Positions 43,790-52,870 of a DNA stretch of 64,000 nucleotides are shown here, in pieces (position 1 is the stretch's first letter; the number at the start of each line of letters is the position of its first letter). The translations under genes and the position numbers were made by a program. A model generated the notes under the pieces. That model did not search any database and was not told the DNA's origin. It saw only the letters and a list, made by a program, of their open reading frames with translations. Origin of the DNA: Mycolicibacterium rhodesiae JS60 (GTDB taxonomy: Bacteria > Actinomycetota > Actinomycetes > Mycobacteriales > Mycobacteriaceae); the NCBI GenBank assembly GCA_000230935.2, contig AGIQ01000004.1, forward strand, positions 62,001-126,000. Direction: 5' to 3'.

Positions 43790-45129
43790 GATCCGCTCTC
43801 CTGCGGAACCATCATTCCGGGCAGTCCGGCAGCGGGATCGGTGTTTGTGGCAGCTGGCGCAGCTTCCGCGGGCAGAGGCGCGACGACCGTGGGTGCGGCA
43901 GCGGGCGCCGGTGCCGGCGGGTACACCCCTTCGTAGAAGTCCCTGACCCGGCCCGCCTCGCTCAGGGGTCGTAGCCAGTCCTCGCTGAATGTCACCTCGT
44001 TGGGTCGCGCTTGGGCGCCGACCATGGGGCTGCCCCCGATCGGGGGAAAGTTCCACTGCCGGTTCTTGACGATGGGCGCCAGGTACTGCACGCACAGTTT
44101 CGCACTCTGCTCGTTGTTGAGCCGGGACGCGGCCTGAATTGCGCCGCAGATGAACGAGATCGGATTGGCGAAGTTGGCAAACGACAGTGCACCGGTGATC
44201 GACGCTGAGGCGGGTTCGTAAATGTTGATGAAGTTCGAGAACGCGGTCGGGGTGATATGCAGCGTCTGCTTGATGTCGTCGATGCTGTCCGCCAGTGCCT
44301 GGCTGATGGACGTGATCTTGTCGCTGGCCGTGCCGAGCGCCTCGCGGTGCTGGGACACGAAGGTCGTGGCTTCGGTGACGACGGCGTTGAGGTCGCCGAT
44401 GGCCCGGTCCACCTCGCTGGGGTCGTTGGCAAGTAAACCTGTGACCGAGGCGAGGCTGATGTTGAGCTGGCTCATTAGATCAGTGCTGGACTGCAAGCCC
44501 TTCACCAGTGTCGAAAGGCTTTTGACCGTGCCGAACAGGTCGTCGCTGTGATCACCGAGTGCGGAGAACGTCTGCGACATCTGGAGGAGGGCCTCGCGGA
44601 TCTGGGCGCCCTGCCCTCGTACGTTGTCGGCGGCGGTGTTGATGAATGAGCCGAGGGTGCTGACCCCGCCTGGCTGAGTTGGCTGCAGCGCGTCGGTGAG
44701 TTTCTGGAGCTGATCGCGTAGGTCGTCGTACTCCACCGGGACGGCGGTGCGCTCCAGGGGGATGACGCCGCCGCTGCTCATCGCCGGGCCGCTCGTGTAG
44801 GCCGGGGTCAGCTGGATGGCACGAGCGGTGACCAGGGTGGGCGAGATGACCACAGCGTTGACGTTGGCGGGCACCTTGTACGAGGTGTCCACGGTGAACG
44901 TCACCTTGGCGTCCTTCGGCCGTGGCTCGATGGTCTCGATCTTGCCGACGCGCACACCGAGAATCATCACGTCGTCACCGACGTACACGCCGTTGGTGTT
45001 CTCGAAGTACGCGGTGATGCGAGTCTGATTCGCACGCTGCAATGACTTCAGCACCAACACGCTCCCGCCGACGAGGGCCACCGTCAGCGCCAGGCCCACG
45101 AGCAGCTTCACGGTGCGTGACATTCTCAT
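43786..45129 (-). CDS. mceD: Mce family protein MceD
   Basis: 447 residues. N-terminal helix (about 6-28), Mce domain (TRITAYFENTNGVYVGDDVMILGVRVGKIETIEP at about 37-70), coiled needle region to about 320, NPISFICGAIQAASRLN and a Pro/Ala-rich tail. The FICGAIQA and CVQYLAPIVKNRQWNFPP segments are typical of D subunits. It overlaps mceC and mceE by four bases each. Confidence 0.93.
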   Translation of the reverse strand: MRMSRTVKLLVGLALTVALVGGSVLVLKSLQRANQTRITAYFENTNGVYVGDDVMILGVRVGKIETIEPRPKDAKVTFTVDTSYKVPANVNAVVISPTLVTARAIQLTPAYTSGPAMSSGGVIPLERTAVPVEYDDLRDQLQKLTDALQPTQPGGVSTLGSFINTAADNVRGQGAQIREALLQMSQTFSALGDHSDDLFGTVKSLSTLVKGLQSSTDLMSQLNISLASVTGLLANDPSEVDRAIGDLNAVVTEATTFVSQHREALGTASDKITSISQALADSIDDIKQTLHITPTAFSNFINIYEPASASITGALSFANFANPISFICGAIQAASRLNNEQSAKLCVQYLAPIVKNRQWNFPPIGGSPMVGAQARPNEVTFSEDWLRPLSEAGRVRDFYEGVYPPAPAPAAAPTVVAPLPAEAAPAATNTDPAAGLPGMMVPQESGS

Positions 45130-46430
45130 CGGCCGGCCTCCGGGGCAGTGGCCCTATCCGGGGCCACCTCAGCAGGCGCGGGCTGGTACACCGGCGTCGA
45201 GGTCGGGGGCGGCGGCACAACGGCGGGCGGTCCGGGCGGAGGACCGCCGGGCGGCGGGGCGGCCAGTGGCTCCCGGTAGGGATAGCGCGGGTCGTTCGGG
45301 TTGCCCGTGATGGCATCTGGCAGCGTCAGTTTCGGCTCACCGCCTTGACCGGTGCGCGGGAACGGAGACGGTAGCGCCGGGGTTGCCGGTTGGCCCACCT
45401 GGGGATCGTGCAATTGGGACGGCAGCAACACGTTCGGGTCCAAACCGAGATCGGAGAAGGCGGCGTCGATGAACGGCTGGACGAATTGCCCGGGCAGGAG
45501 ATTGACGATGTAGGCGTTGAAGAAGGGTCCCGATCCCACCGACTCGCCCAGCGACATGGCGTACATGTTGAGCAGCTTGAGGGATTTCTGAACCCGGTCC
45601 TTGCGGTTGTCCACGATGGTGAGGACACCGTTGAGTTTCTCCAGTGCGGGGCCGATCTGCTCGCGGTTCTCGGCAATGAATGCCGAAAGCTGCTGACTGA
45701 GGGCGGAGATGTTGCTCGAGATCTCATCGAGTGAGCCGCTTTGCGATTGCAGGGCCAGCAGTAGGGAGTTGGCATCCCCGATGAGGCGCACCACCTGGTC
45801 GCTGCGCTGCCGGAACACACCCGTTGCTTTGTTGGCGTTGGCTAGGAGGTCGCGCAGTTGTCCGTCGCGGGTGTTCACGGCGCGGGTCAGCCGGGTTATT
45901 CCGTCCACGGCCGCCCTCAGTTTTGGCGGAGAATCTCTGAACGTTTCCGCGAGCGTCTTCAACGACGCGGACAGGTCATCGGTATTCAGGTCCCTGATCG
46001 AGTTCGTCAGCTCACCCAAGGCTTCTGGCAGCTGGTAGGGAGAGGTGGTGCGCTCGAGGGGGATGGTGCCGGTGAGCCTTCCGTTCCCGCGGGGTGTGAC
46101 GGCCACGATCTTGTTACCCAGCAGTGTTTCCGTGTTGATCGCCGCCTCGGTGCGATCGCCCAGTCGGATGGCCTCGTCGACGGTGAAATCGACACGAACC
46201 TTTGCGCCCTCGAGCTTGATTCCGGTGACCTTGCCGACGTTGGATCCCGAAACCTGGACATCAGCATCCGATTTCAGCGCCCCCGCATCCGCGAAGTATG
46301 CGCTGTAGGTCGTGCCGTGCGAGAACAGTGGAATCTTGTCGTAGGTGAGGCCGCCCAGCACCAGCGCGGCGGACACTGCGGTGCCGATGGCGCCGATGAT
46401 GATGGGATTGCGTTCGGAGAATCGTTTCAC
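45126..46430 (-). CDS. mceC: Mce family protein MceC
   Basis: I prefer GTG 46430 (VKRFSERNPIIIG) because it overlaps the mceB stop as GTGA; GTG 46442 would add four residues. About 434 residues: N-terminal helix (about 8-30), Mce domain (TTYSAYFADAGALKSDADVQVSGSNVGKVTGIKL), helical needle with repeated Ser/Asn-rich heptads, NAYIVNLLPGQFVQPFIDAAFSDLGLDP, and a long Pro-rich C-terminus typical of C subunits. Confidence 0.93.
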   Translation of the reverse strand: MKRFSERNPIIIGAIGTAVSAALVLGGLTYDKIPLFSHGTTYSAYFADAGALKSDADVQVSGSNVGKVTGIKLEGAKVRVDFTVDEAIRLGDRTEAAINTETLLGNKIVAVTPRGNGRLTGTIPLERTTSPYQLPEALGELTNSIRDLNTDDLSASLKTLAETFRDSPPKLRAAVDGITRLTRAVNTRDGQLRDLLANANKATGVFRQRSDQVVRLIGDANSLLLALQSQSGSLDEISSNISALSQQLSAFIAENREQIGPALEKLNGVLTIVDNRKDRVQKSLKLLNMYAMSLGESVGSGPFFNAYIVNLLPGQFVQPFIDAAFSDLGLDPNVLLPSQLHDPQVGQPATPALPSPFPRTGQGGEPKLTLPDAITGNPNDPRYPYREPLAAPPPGGPPPGPPAVVPPPPTSTPVYQPAPAEVAPDRATAPEAGR

Positions 46431-47455
46431 TGGGGTGCGCACCGCCCGGTGTCCTGGCCGGCGACCTTGATGAAGACCGGTTGGCCGCCTTTACCGTTGA
46501 CCTTGAGAATCAGATCACACAGGTAGAAGCTGAAGAAGTCGCCGTAAAGGCCGAGCCGGGAGAGTACCTGGTACTTGTTCGGCAGGTCGTCGAGTAGATG
46601 GTCGAAGTAGTCCTTGTCCGACAGGATCGTGCCGGACACCCGATCGGTCTGGTGGACAATCTCTTTCAGAGGTGCTCGGTTGGCGCTCAGCAGTTCTGCT
46701 ACGGATGCCGCTGCGGAGTTGGTGTAAGCGATGCCGTTGGCGATGTCGCTCTTGCGGTCGGCCAGTGCTTGGACGAGCGTGCTCACGGAATCCACTGCCT
46801 TGTCCAGCTGTTTCGCCTGGCCGCCAAGCGAGTCCAGCACGGTGTTGAGGTTGTCGATCACCTGGCTGATGAGTTGGTCGCGGTCGGCCAGGGTGTTGGT
46901 CAGGGCGGCGGTCTGGTCGAGGAACGAGTTGATGACGTCGCCTTGGCCTTGGAAGACTTGGATCAGTTGGTTGGACAGCGCATTGACCTGTTGTGGATCG
47001 ATGGCGCGGAACAGCGGCCGGAAGCCGCCGATCAGGGCATTGATGTCCAGCGCCGGCCGGGTCTGGTCGAGTGGGATTGTTTGGCCGGGCTGCAGCCGAT
47101 TGACGCTTCCAGGTCCTTGCTCGAGGGCGAGATACCTTTCGCCGGTGAGGTTTTGGTACCGGACGACGGCTCGATCGCCTTGGGAGAGGTCGACCGAATC
47201 GTCGACGCCGAACTCCACGTTTACGGTGGAATCGTCGCGGACCGTGATCTTCTTGACCTTGCCGACTTCGACGCCGGCGATCCGCACGAAGTTGCCGCCC
47301 TTGAGTCCGCTCACGTTGGTGAACAGGGCATTGTATGTCTGCAGGTGGTCGAACCGGAGCTGGCCGAACACGGCCACGATTGCGAAGATGCCGACCGCGC
47401 ACAGGGTGAGAAATGCCGCGACGCGCCAGAGCGTGCCACGCAGATCTTCTTTCAT
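46427..47455 (-). CDS. mceB: Mce family protein MceB
   Basis: 342 residues, the usual shorter length of B subunits. N-terminal helix (about 10-32), Mce domain (QTYNALFTNVSGLKGGNFVRIAGVEVGKVKKITV), then ALGGFRPLF-type segment INALIGGFRPLFRAIDPQQVNALS that marks MceB. The C-terminus FFSFYLCDLILKVNGKGGQPVFIKVAGQDTGRC is also B-like. The next start overlaps its stop. Confidence 0.94.
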   Translation of the reverse strand: MKEDLRGTLWRVAAFLTLCAVGIFAIVAVFGQLRFDHLQTYNALFTNVSGLKGGNFVRIAGVEVGKVKKITVRDDSTVNVEFGVDDSVDLSQGDRAVVRYQNLTGERYLALEQGPGSVNRLQPGQTIPLDQTRPALDINALIGGFRPLFRAIDPQQVNALSNQLIQVFQGQGDVINSFLDQTAALTNTLADRDQLISQVIDNLNTVLDSLGGQAKQLDKAVDSVSTLVQALADRKSDIANGIAYTNSAAASVAELLSANRAPLKEIVHQTDRVSGTILSDKDYFDHLLDDLPNKYQVLSRLGLYGDFFSFYLCDLILKVNGKGGQPVFIKVAGQDTGRCAPQ

Positions 47456-47480
47456 CGTGGATCCCTCAAATCCTCGGCTG

Positions 47481-48773
47481 TCATGGGGTGGGCGCTCCCG
47501 GGAGTCCTGCGAACGGCAATGGGCCTTCGGGGGGCAATACCAGGCCGGGTGAAGGTGGTCCGTCGCATCGGTAGGTGTCAGGTCCGGGAAGTGCTCGCGT
47601 CACATTGAGGTAATTGCCGAAGCACGGGTGGCCAAGCCCCACATTGTCGCGGATGTCCATACCAGTGCCCCATCCAGTGTTGGTGACCAGTTGGCGAACC
47701 GGATAGTTCTTGGTGGCATCGGGAAGCGAGCCACATCCCGGCTTGCCGCCGGGTCCGCCCTTGGCGGCGACGATCGGCAGGTTGTCGGGGAAGACGTACG
47801 GGTCGTTGGCTAGCAGCAGGCCCGAGTCGACAATCGTCGACTTCCCGTTGCCGCCGCTAGACGACTCACCGCCGTTGTCCAGCCACCACTTGGCGCCGAC
47901 CAGCGTGCAGGTGAGCTCGGGGTTGTACTTCATCAGGAGGTTGGTGGTGGGTTCCAAGATGTTGACGGCGCGAACGATGCTGTCCTTGCTGGGGGCGAGC
48001 AGGTCGACACCGGATTGTCCGAGCCCGATGCTGTTGAGTAACAGCGCATCCAGGTCCCCGGCGTGGTTGGTAATGGTCACGCTGGTCGTGGTTGCCGCCT
48101 TCAGGGTCTTGAGCAGCATTCCGGCGGCTGCGCCGTAGGTCTCGTTGAATCCGGCGAATGACTGCCAGTCCCGCTTCATCGTGTCGCTGCGGGAATTCAG
48201 TGTTGCCAGAACGTCATTGCTGTCGGTGATAGCGGTGCCGATCACCTCGCCCTTGCCGCGCAACCCATCGGACAGAGTGGTCAGAACGCCGTTCAGCTTG
48301 GCTGGGTCGATCTGGTGTAACAGGTCTACCAAGTTCTGGAACACCGTGTTGACTTCGGTGCTGACGTTTTTCGACTTGAGGACCGTCCCGGCGGCCAGTG
48401 CACGCCCGCTGGGGTTCTGCGGCGCAACGAGTTCCACATACTTGGGTCCGAACGCCGTGCTGGCGGTGATCTGCGCTTCGACGTTGGCGGGAATGTATTG
48501 AAGCTGGCTGGGAGAGATCTCCAGCTTGAGACTGACCGGCTGACTGCCGCCGACCACCTCCGAGACCCTGCCGACCTGGACACCACGCATCTTGACCGGG
48601 CCACCGGGTTCCATCATCAAACCGGCTCGATCGGAGGTCAACGTGATCGCCGCATAGGACGTGAACGACCTGTTGTAGACCAACCAGGACAACACGACGC
48701 CGCCGAGTACGACGGCAACCATGATCAGCGCCGACCAGGCCGGCGTGATCCGTGTTTCCCCTATCCTCGGCAT
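47481..48773 (-). CDS. mceA: Mce family protein MceA
   Basis: Start at ATG 48773 (MPRIGETRITPAWS), with GTG 48776 as alternative; 430 residues. N-terminal helix (about 12-35), Mce domain (about 40-125: AAITLTSDRAGLMMEPGGPVKMRGVQVGRVSEV), needle helices, and a Gly/Pro-rich C-terminal part with several Cys (LTCTLVGAKWW, KPGCGSLPDATKNYPV). MEPGG-VK-RG-QVG is close in style to sterol-importing Mce4A, but this does not prove a sterol substrate. It follows yrbEB with a 5-bp gap. Confidence 0.93.
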   Translation of the reverse strand: MPRIGETRITPAWSALIMVAVVLGGVVLSWLVYNRSFTSYAAITLTSDRAGLMMEPGGPVKMRGVQVGRVSEVVGGSQPVSLKLEISPSQLQYIPANVEAQITASTAFGPKYVELVAPQNPSGRALAAGTVLKSKNVSTEVNTVFQNLVDLLHQIDPAKLNGVLTTLSDGLRGKGEVIGTAITDSNDVLATLNSRSDTMKRDWQSFAGFNETYGAAAGMLLKTLKAATTTSVTITNHAGDLDALLLNSIGLGQSGVDLLAPSKDSIVRAVNILEPTTNLLMKYNPELTCTLVGAKWWLDNGGESSSGGNGKSTIVDSGLLLANDPYVFPDNLPIVAAKGGPGGKPGCGSLPDATKNYPVRQLVTNTGWGTGMDIRDNVGLGHPCFGNYLNVTRALPGPDTYRCDGPPSPGLVLPPEGPLPFAGLPGAPTP

Positions 48774-48778
48774 CACTG

Positions 48779-49630
48779 TTATCCCGATAAGTGAAAGTTG
48801 CCGGTGGGACCGTAGATGGCAAGTGAGACGAAGAGATTCACGAAAACCGCGAATACCAGCGACGTGCGGACAGCGCGGCCGACGGCCTCTCCGACGCCGG
48901 CAGGACCGCCTGTTGCGTTGTAACCGTAATACGTGTGGACCAGCATGATGACCACCCCACATACGATCACCACGAGGAAGGACCACAGAAGATCCGTCGG
49001 GTTCAGGAACGTGTTGAAGTAGTGGTCGTACACGCCTGACGATTGGCCGTAGAGGACCGTGGTGAACTTCGCTGCCCAGTAGGAGGTGAGCACCGCGACG
49101 CAGAACAACGGGATGACGACGACCACCCCGGCCACCACGCGGCTCGATGCGAGGTAGGCGATGGAACGCACACCGATGACCTCGAGCGCGTCGATCTCCT
49201 CGTTGATCCGCATCGCACCCAATTGTGCTGTGGCTCCAGCACCGATCGTCGCGGCGAGCCCGACCGTGGCGATGAGCGGCGCGGCAAGACGGGTGTTGAT
49301 GAACGCAGCTGTGAATCCGGTCAGGGCTTCGACGCCAACATCGGCGAGCGCGTTATAGCCCTGTACGGCGACCACCGCTCCGGCGAAGAGGGTCAGAATC
49401 CCAACGATTACAACGGTCCCGCCAATCAGGATCAATGCTCCTGTACCCAAACTCATTCCGGCGATCGCGCGGATGAGCTCGATCCGATAGTTGGCCAGGA
49501 CGTCACCGGTGGAGAGCAGGGTCTTGGCGTAGAACTGGCTTTGCACGCCAAGGCGATTCCACCCCTGCACCGTGCTCTGCCACCGCTGCGAGATTCGGCC
49601 CGTGAGGCGGCTGGGAATGCCCGCTGTCAA
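48779..49630 (-). CDS. yrbEB: MlaE/YrbE-type ABC permease, B subunit
   Basis: 283 residues from TTG 49630, overlapping yrbEA as TTGA. It has five to six hydrophobic helices and the cytosolic MlaE signature GAMRINEEIDALEVIGVRSIAYLASSRVV, which docks the MceG-type ATPase. The N-terminus WQSTVQGWNRLGVQSQFYAKTL is an interface helix typical of YrbEB. With YrbEA it forms the heterodimeric permease at the base of the Mce needle. The ATPase is not encoded in the window and is expected elsewhere. Confidence 0.95.
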   Translation of the reverse strand: MTAGIPSRLTGRISQRWQSTVQGWNRLGVQSQFYAKTLLSTGDVLANYRIELIRAIAGMSLGTGALILIGGTVVIVGILTLFAGAVVAVQGYNALADVGVEALTGFTAAFINTRLAAPLIATVGLAATIGAGATAQLGAMRINEEIDALEVIGVRSIAYLASSRVVAGVVVVIPLFCVAVLTSYWAAKFTTVLYGQSSGVYDHYFNTFLNPTDLLWSFLVVIVCGVVIMLVHTYYGYNATGGPAGVGEAVGRAVRTSLVFAVFVNLFVSLAIYGPTGNFHLSG

Positions 49631-50397
49631 TGTGGTGCCGCCTTAATTCCGATGGCCGTGACCACGACATTGATCACAAACAGGGCCATGAAGGTGTAGA
49701 TGACAGTTTCGTTCACCGCGTTGCCGACACCCTGTGCGCCGCCACCGACCGATGTTCCCTTGTAGCAGGCGATGAGGCTGGCAGCGAGGCCAAAGAGCAT
49801 GGCCTTGATCATCGCAATCACGACCTCGGGCAGGCCGACGATCAGAGTCAGGCTGGCCGCAAAGGCGCCCGGGGTGATGTTTTGGACGTACACCGAGAAC
49901 AAGAAGGAGCCGAGCAGCCCCACGAGGGTCACGATCGCATTGAGCATCAACGCGACGAGCGTTGCCGCGAGCACCCGCGGGACGACGAGTCGCTGGATCG
50001 GATCGATGCCCAGCACCTTCATCGCATCGATCTCTTCGCGGATGGTGCGTGCGCCCAGATCGGCGCACATGGCGGTGGCGGCCGCACCGGCGACGACGAC
50101 GACGGTGACCATCGGACCGATCTGGTTGACGCAGCCTAGTGCGGCACCCGCACCGGAGGCGTCGCTCGCGCCGATCTCGCCGAGCAGGATGTTGAGCATG
50201 AAGACGACGAGCGTGGTGAACGGGATCGCAAGCAGCATCGTCGGCAGCAGCGAGACCCGGGCCACGAACCAGGTCTGGAAAACGAACTCCCGGAACGCGA
50301 ACGGGGCCTTCGGCAGGGCGACGAAGGTGTCCAGTGCCATCGCGAAGAACTCGCCCACGCTTCGTACGGGTTTGAGGGCGACGTCTGTTGCAGCCAA
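49627..50397 (-). CDS. yrbEA: MlaE/YrbE-type ABC permease, A subunit
   Basis: 256 residues. The start is TTG 50397 with GAGGAGGG about 10 bases ahead. It has the MlaE fold with DLGARTIREEIDAMKVLGIDPIQRLVVPRV as the ATPase-coupling segment and five hydrophobic helices (for example LVALMLNAIVTLVGLLGSF). It is the first gene of the mce operon (yrbEA-yrbEB-mceABCDEF, then MaoC and hotdog). The region upstream is unusually long and AT-rich. Confidence 0.95.
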   Translation of the reverse strand: MAATDVALKPVRSVGEFFAMALDTFVALPKAPFAFREFVFQTWFVARVSLLPTMLLAIPFTTLVVFMLNILLGEIGASDASGAGAALGCVNQIGPMVTVVVVAGAAATAMCADLGARTIREEIDAMKVLGIDPIQRLVVPRVLAATLVALMLNAIVTLVGLLGSFLFSVYVQNITPGAFAASLTLIVGLPEVVIAMIKAMLFGLAASLIACYKGTSVGGGAQGVGNAVNETVIYTFMALFVINVVVTAIGIKAAPH

Positions 50398-50551
50398 TAC
50401 GGTGTGCCCTCCTCACATGCAAATGGGCAATGGTTTCCGTGTGTACCCGCGAGAGTGCTGGTAACCACATCCCGACGCGGATGCACGCTACACCACTTAA
50501 TTCAATATGAGCAACCCTGTAGCGACGCGAGTCCTATAGTGTTCAAAGCGG

Positions 50552-50564
50552 CTGTTTCGGCCGA
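50552..50564 (+). promoter_or_regulatory. CTGTTTCGGCCGA element upstream of mce
   Basis: This 13-mer, 155 bp before yrbEA, is identical to 58164-58176 ahead of the P450 at 58230, in the same strand sense. A related CTGTTTGGCC occurs at 33580-33589. It may be a second shared regulatory element of the island. Confidence 0.35.
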
Positions 50565-50777
50565 GTTTTTGGGTTAGCTGTAATCTGCGACGGCGAGCAT
50601 GCCTCAAGGCTCTCGCCCGGTGTCACACGGTCACACAGGGCTCATGGTTTGTGCTCTAACTGCTGATATGTCGCGCAACGGCATGCCGGGCGTTGTTGTC
50701 TGGCGGCTCCCGGGAACGGTTGAAGTGTATTTGCCCAAAGTAAAGCTGATTATTAGTGAAAAGCGACCGCCATGCGG

Positions 50778-50795
50778 CTATAAAAACGTTTATAG
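50778..50795. promoter_or_regulatory. 18-bp AT-rich palindrome upstream of mce
   Basis: ctataaaaacgtttatag: perfect 7-bp arms CTATAAA / TTTATAG around AACG, in the low-GC part of the intergenic region about 380 bp before yrbEA. Operator or promoter candidate; no matching copy was found elsewhere in the window. Confidence 0.4.
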
Positions 50796-51092
50796 CAAAC
50801 TTGCTGTATGCGGCATGAGCTGGATTTGCCTAATTACCTCCGCAGCCGGCAGTAATTTCTGCGAATGCCGATAGAAGGTGTAATCCTGGTGTGAATAGTG
50901 GACCTATCCAGCAAAAAGCATGCAGCCGCGTTGTGGGCGGCGGGCAGGATGTGCGCGACCACGTGAAGGGGGTCGCGGGTCGCAGGGCCGGTGTGAAATG
51001 CGCACCTCGAACGGCGCCCCTCGTGTCGCGGCTCGCCACCGGTCGCTCTGACGGCGCTCCGAGTCCGGCTCGCAACGCCGGAGCGCTAGCGA

Positions 51093-51112
51093 ACAATTAT
51101 TTATCTGATTAC
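51093..51112. promoter_or_regulatory. Second copy of the 20-bp island motif
   Basis: acaattatttatctgattac is identical to 15987-16006, 35 kb away. The flanks differ, so this is a conserved site, not a larger duplication. It lies 696 bp before yrbEA and 455 bp past the 3' end of the P450 gene. Confidence 0.55.
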
Positions 51113-51566
51113 CGGGTCGATTGCCGCGCACGGTAGATCTGCAAGAGAATTGCGTGCCCAGGCGACGGCGACCGCGAGCGGTGGCGCAAGTCGATCGCAA
51201 ATCGACAACTCCGGCTATGAACAGACCAGACTTAAACATCTACACAATTAATCTGTTTCCGATGTCGTACCTAGACCGTAGGTGTGGCCCGCAGTGCCCA
51301 TCGCCGATCAAGCCGAGGGTGTGCCGCGCGAGCGTCCCTGCTCGGCTTGCCAGTCGTTCGTAGGACAACACGGGGCGCAACGGCACTCGAACTGCTGATG
51401 GCCGACCGGACCCGTCGATGGTGACATCCGATCCGACGGATCGACTCTTGGCCTATCTCAAGGCCATGCGCGACTACCCGGAGATGGCTATCGGAGTATG
51501 GCCGAAAACAGTCCTGACCGCCCTGCAGTTGCGGCTATGACCAGGCGGGTGTGTGTGCTCCTTTTG

Positions 51567-52778
51567 TCACCACGACACTGGCACGGATCTTCTGCCCCAG
51601 AAGTTAAAGGGCACAATCCGTTTCGGAGTGCCGTCAAGCTTGAGCGCCGGGAAGTGGTCGAGCAGGGCATTGAGTGCGACCCGTGTCTCCAGCCGGCTGA
51701 GTTGCGCGCCCGGACACACGTGCGCACCCCGCCCGAAGGCGATGTGGCGACGCAGTTCCTCAGGGGATCGGTCCAACCGGAACTCGTCCGGCGCGGAGAA
51801 GGCTTCCGGATCTCGGTTGGCGGCAGCATAATTCGCCTGAATCTTGGACTTTGCGGGGATGGCCACGTCGTCCAACTCCACGTCGTGAAGGCTCGTCCTG
51901 AACATTCCGAGCACCGGGGCGTCGAAGCGCAGACTCTCCTCGATCGCCGTGTCGACCAGTGATCGGTCAGCCACCAGGGCGGCCCAGCGATCGGGCTCCT
52001 CCAACAGCCGCCAGACCAGATTGGTCAACAGTGACGTGGTCGTCTCGTTCCCGGCCAGGAGGAGATTCATCAACGAATTGGTGATCTCGAAGTCGGTGAG
52101 TCGCCGTCCGTCATCGGCCCGGAAAATCAGCAACGTCGACATCAGATCGTCAGGGACGAGGGTGCCCAGGTGTTCGGGTCCCGGATCAGCCACCGATGCC
52201 AGTGCGGCCTTGCGGGGGGCCAGTTGCCCGCTCCAGTACTCCTCGAGTTCGGCGACGATGCGGTGGAATCCACTGGTGTCGGTGCTGTTCATGCCTTCGA
52301 CCATCAAGCTGTCGGAAAGCTCCTTGAAGCGGCTGGTATCGCCCGTGACTCCGAGCAATCTCGCGATCACCGCGACGGGCAGCGGGGAAGCGAACAGGTC
52401 ATGGAAGTCCCCGGGCCCGTGGGCGCGCATATCGGCGATGAAGCCGTTGGTCAGTGCCCTGATTTCGGGTTCCAGTGCTTCAACCGCCTTGGGCGTAAGT
52501 CCCGCCAGGACCGCGCGCCGGAACTTCAGGTGTTCCGGGCCGTCGGTATTGAACCCGACACCATGCTGGAACTGGGGGGACAATCCGTAGCGGGCGGTCC
52601 AGTCGTCGCGGTTCATCACAATCTCGACCACGTCCTGGTACTTGAACGCGGTGTAGAACGGCGGCTCGTGGTTGTCGAAGCGGTGTACTGGACAGGCCGT
52701 CCGCATGGCGGCGTACGTGGGAAACGGGTCCTCGAGCACGTCGGGGTCAAAGGGGTTGTACGCGGGGCATCCGGTCAA
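51567..52778 (-). CDS. Cytochrome P450
   Basis: 403 residues, soluble bacterial class I type. The I-helix oxygen-activation motif is LLAGNETTTS, the K-helix ExxR is in AIEESLRFDAP, and the heme loop is FGRGAHVCPGAQLSR with the axial Cys near residue 355. All key residues are present. It needs a ferredoxin; the 3Fe-4S protein at 57955 is the nearest candidate. It is divergent from the TetR at 52871 across a 92-bp gap with two palindromes. Substrate unknown, probably the hydrophobic compound taken up by Mce. Confidence 0.95.
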   Translation of the reverse strand: MTGCPAYNPFDPDVLEDPFPTYAAMRTACPVHRFDNHEPPFYTAFKYQDVVEIVMNRDDWTARYGLSPQFQHGVGFNTDGPEHLKFRRAVLAGLTPKAVEALEPEIRALTNGFIADMRAHGPGDFHDLFASPLPVAVIARLLGVTGDTSRFKELSDSLMVEGMNSTDTSGFHRIVAELEEYWSGQLAPRKAALASVADPGPEHLGTLVPDDLMSTLLIFRADDGRRLTDFEITNSLMNLLLAGNETTTSLLTNLVWRLLEEPDRWAALVADRSLVDTAIEESLRFDAPVLGMFRTSLHDVELDDVAIPAKSKIQANYAAANRDPEAFSAPDEFRLDRSPEELRRHIAFGRGAHVCPGAQLSRLETRVALNALLDHFPALKLDGTPKRIVPFNFWGRRSVPVSW

Positions 52779-52780
52779 TG

Positions 52781-52826
52781 TGATTTACTCGAATCAATTA
52801 GGGGTCCATGGTGGCATCCTAATGCC
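52781..52826. promoter_or_regulatory. Two palindromes in the P450/TetR divergent promoter
   Basis: TGATT-TACTCG-AATCA (52781-52796) begins just 3 bp before the P450 start codon, and GGCAT-CCTA-ATGCC (52813-52826) lies mid-gap. Both are perfect. Either would suit the TetR repressor encoded divergently. Confidence 0.45.
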
Positions 52827-52870
52827 GTCGGATGTTGTCATGTCCGTCAAGGGGGTGAAATGCTTCGGCG

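Larger units (their letters stand above)
50398..51566. other. 1.17-kb region upstream of mce without a convincing gene
   Basis: No frame here has convincing coding character on either strand. The small open frames at 50599-50874 (+) and 50904-51239 (-) lack any recognisable protein, and a 40-codon frame at 51418-51540 (+) reads MVTSDPTDRLLAYLKAMRDY and may be a relic. The stretch 50690-50890 is clearly lower in GC than its surroundings. It holds a CTGTTTCGGCCGA element, an 18-bp palindrome and the shared 20-bp motif. It is probably the mce control region, perhaps with a small RNA or decayed gene. Confidence 0.6.

Noticed and set aside
50551-50570. Intrinsic terminator (CGGC...GCCG followed by five T)
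   Set aside because: The stem is only four base pairs with a 7-nt loop and no gene ends just upstream on that strand; better explained as the shared CTGTTTCGGCCGA element.
50599-50874. 91-codon plus frame in the mce upstream region
   Set aside because: No family resemblance, no ribosome binding site, atypical composition; covers the low-GC palindromic part.
51418-51540. 40-codon plus frame (MVTSDPTDRLLAYLKAMRDY...)
   Set aside because: Composition is protein-like but it is too short to identify and has no clear ribosome binding site; mentioned only as a possible gene relic.
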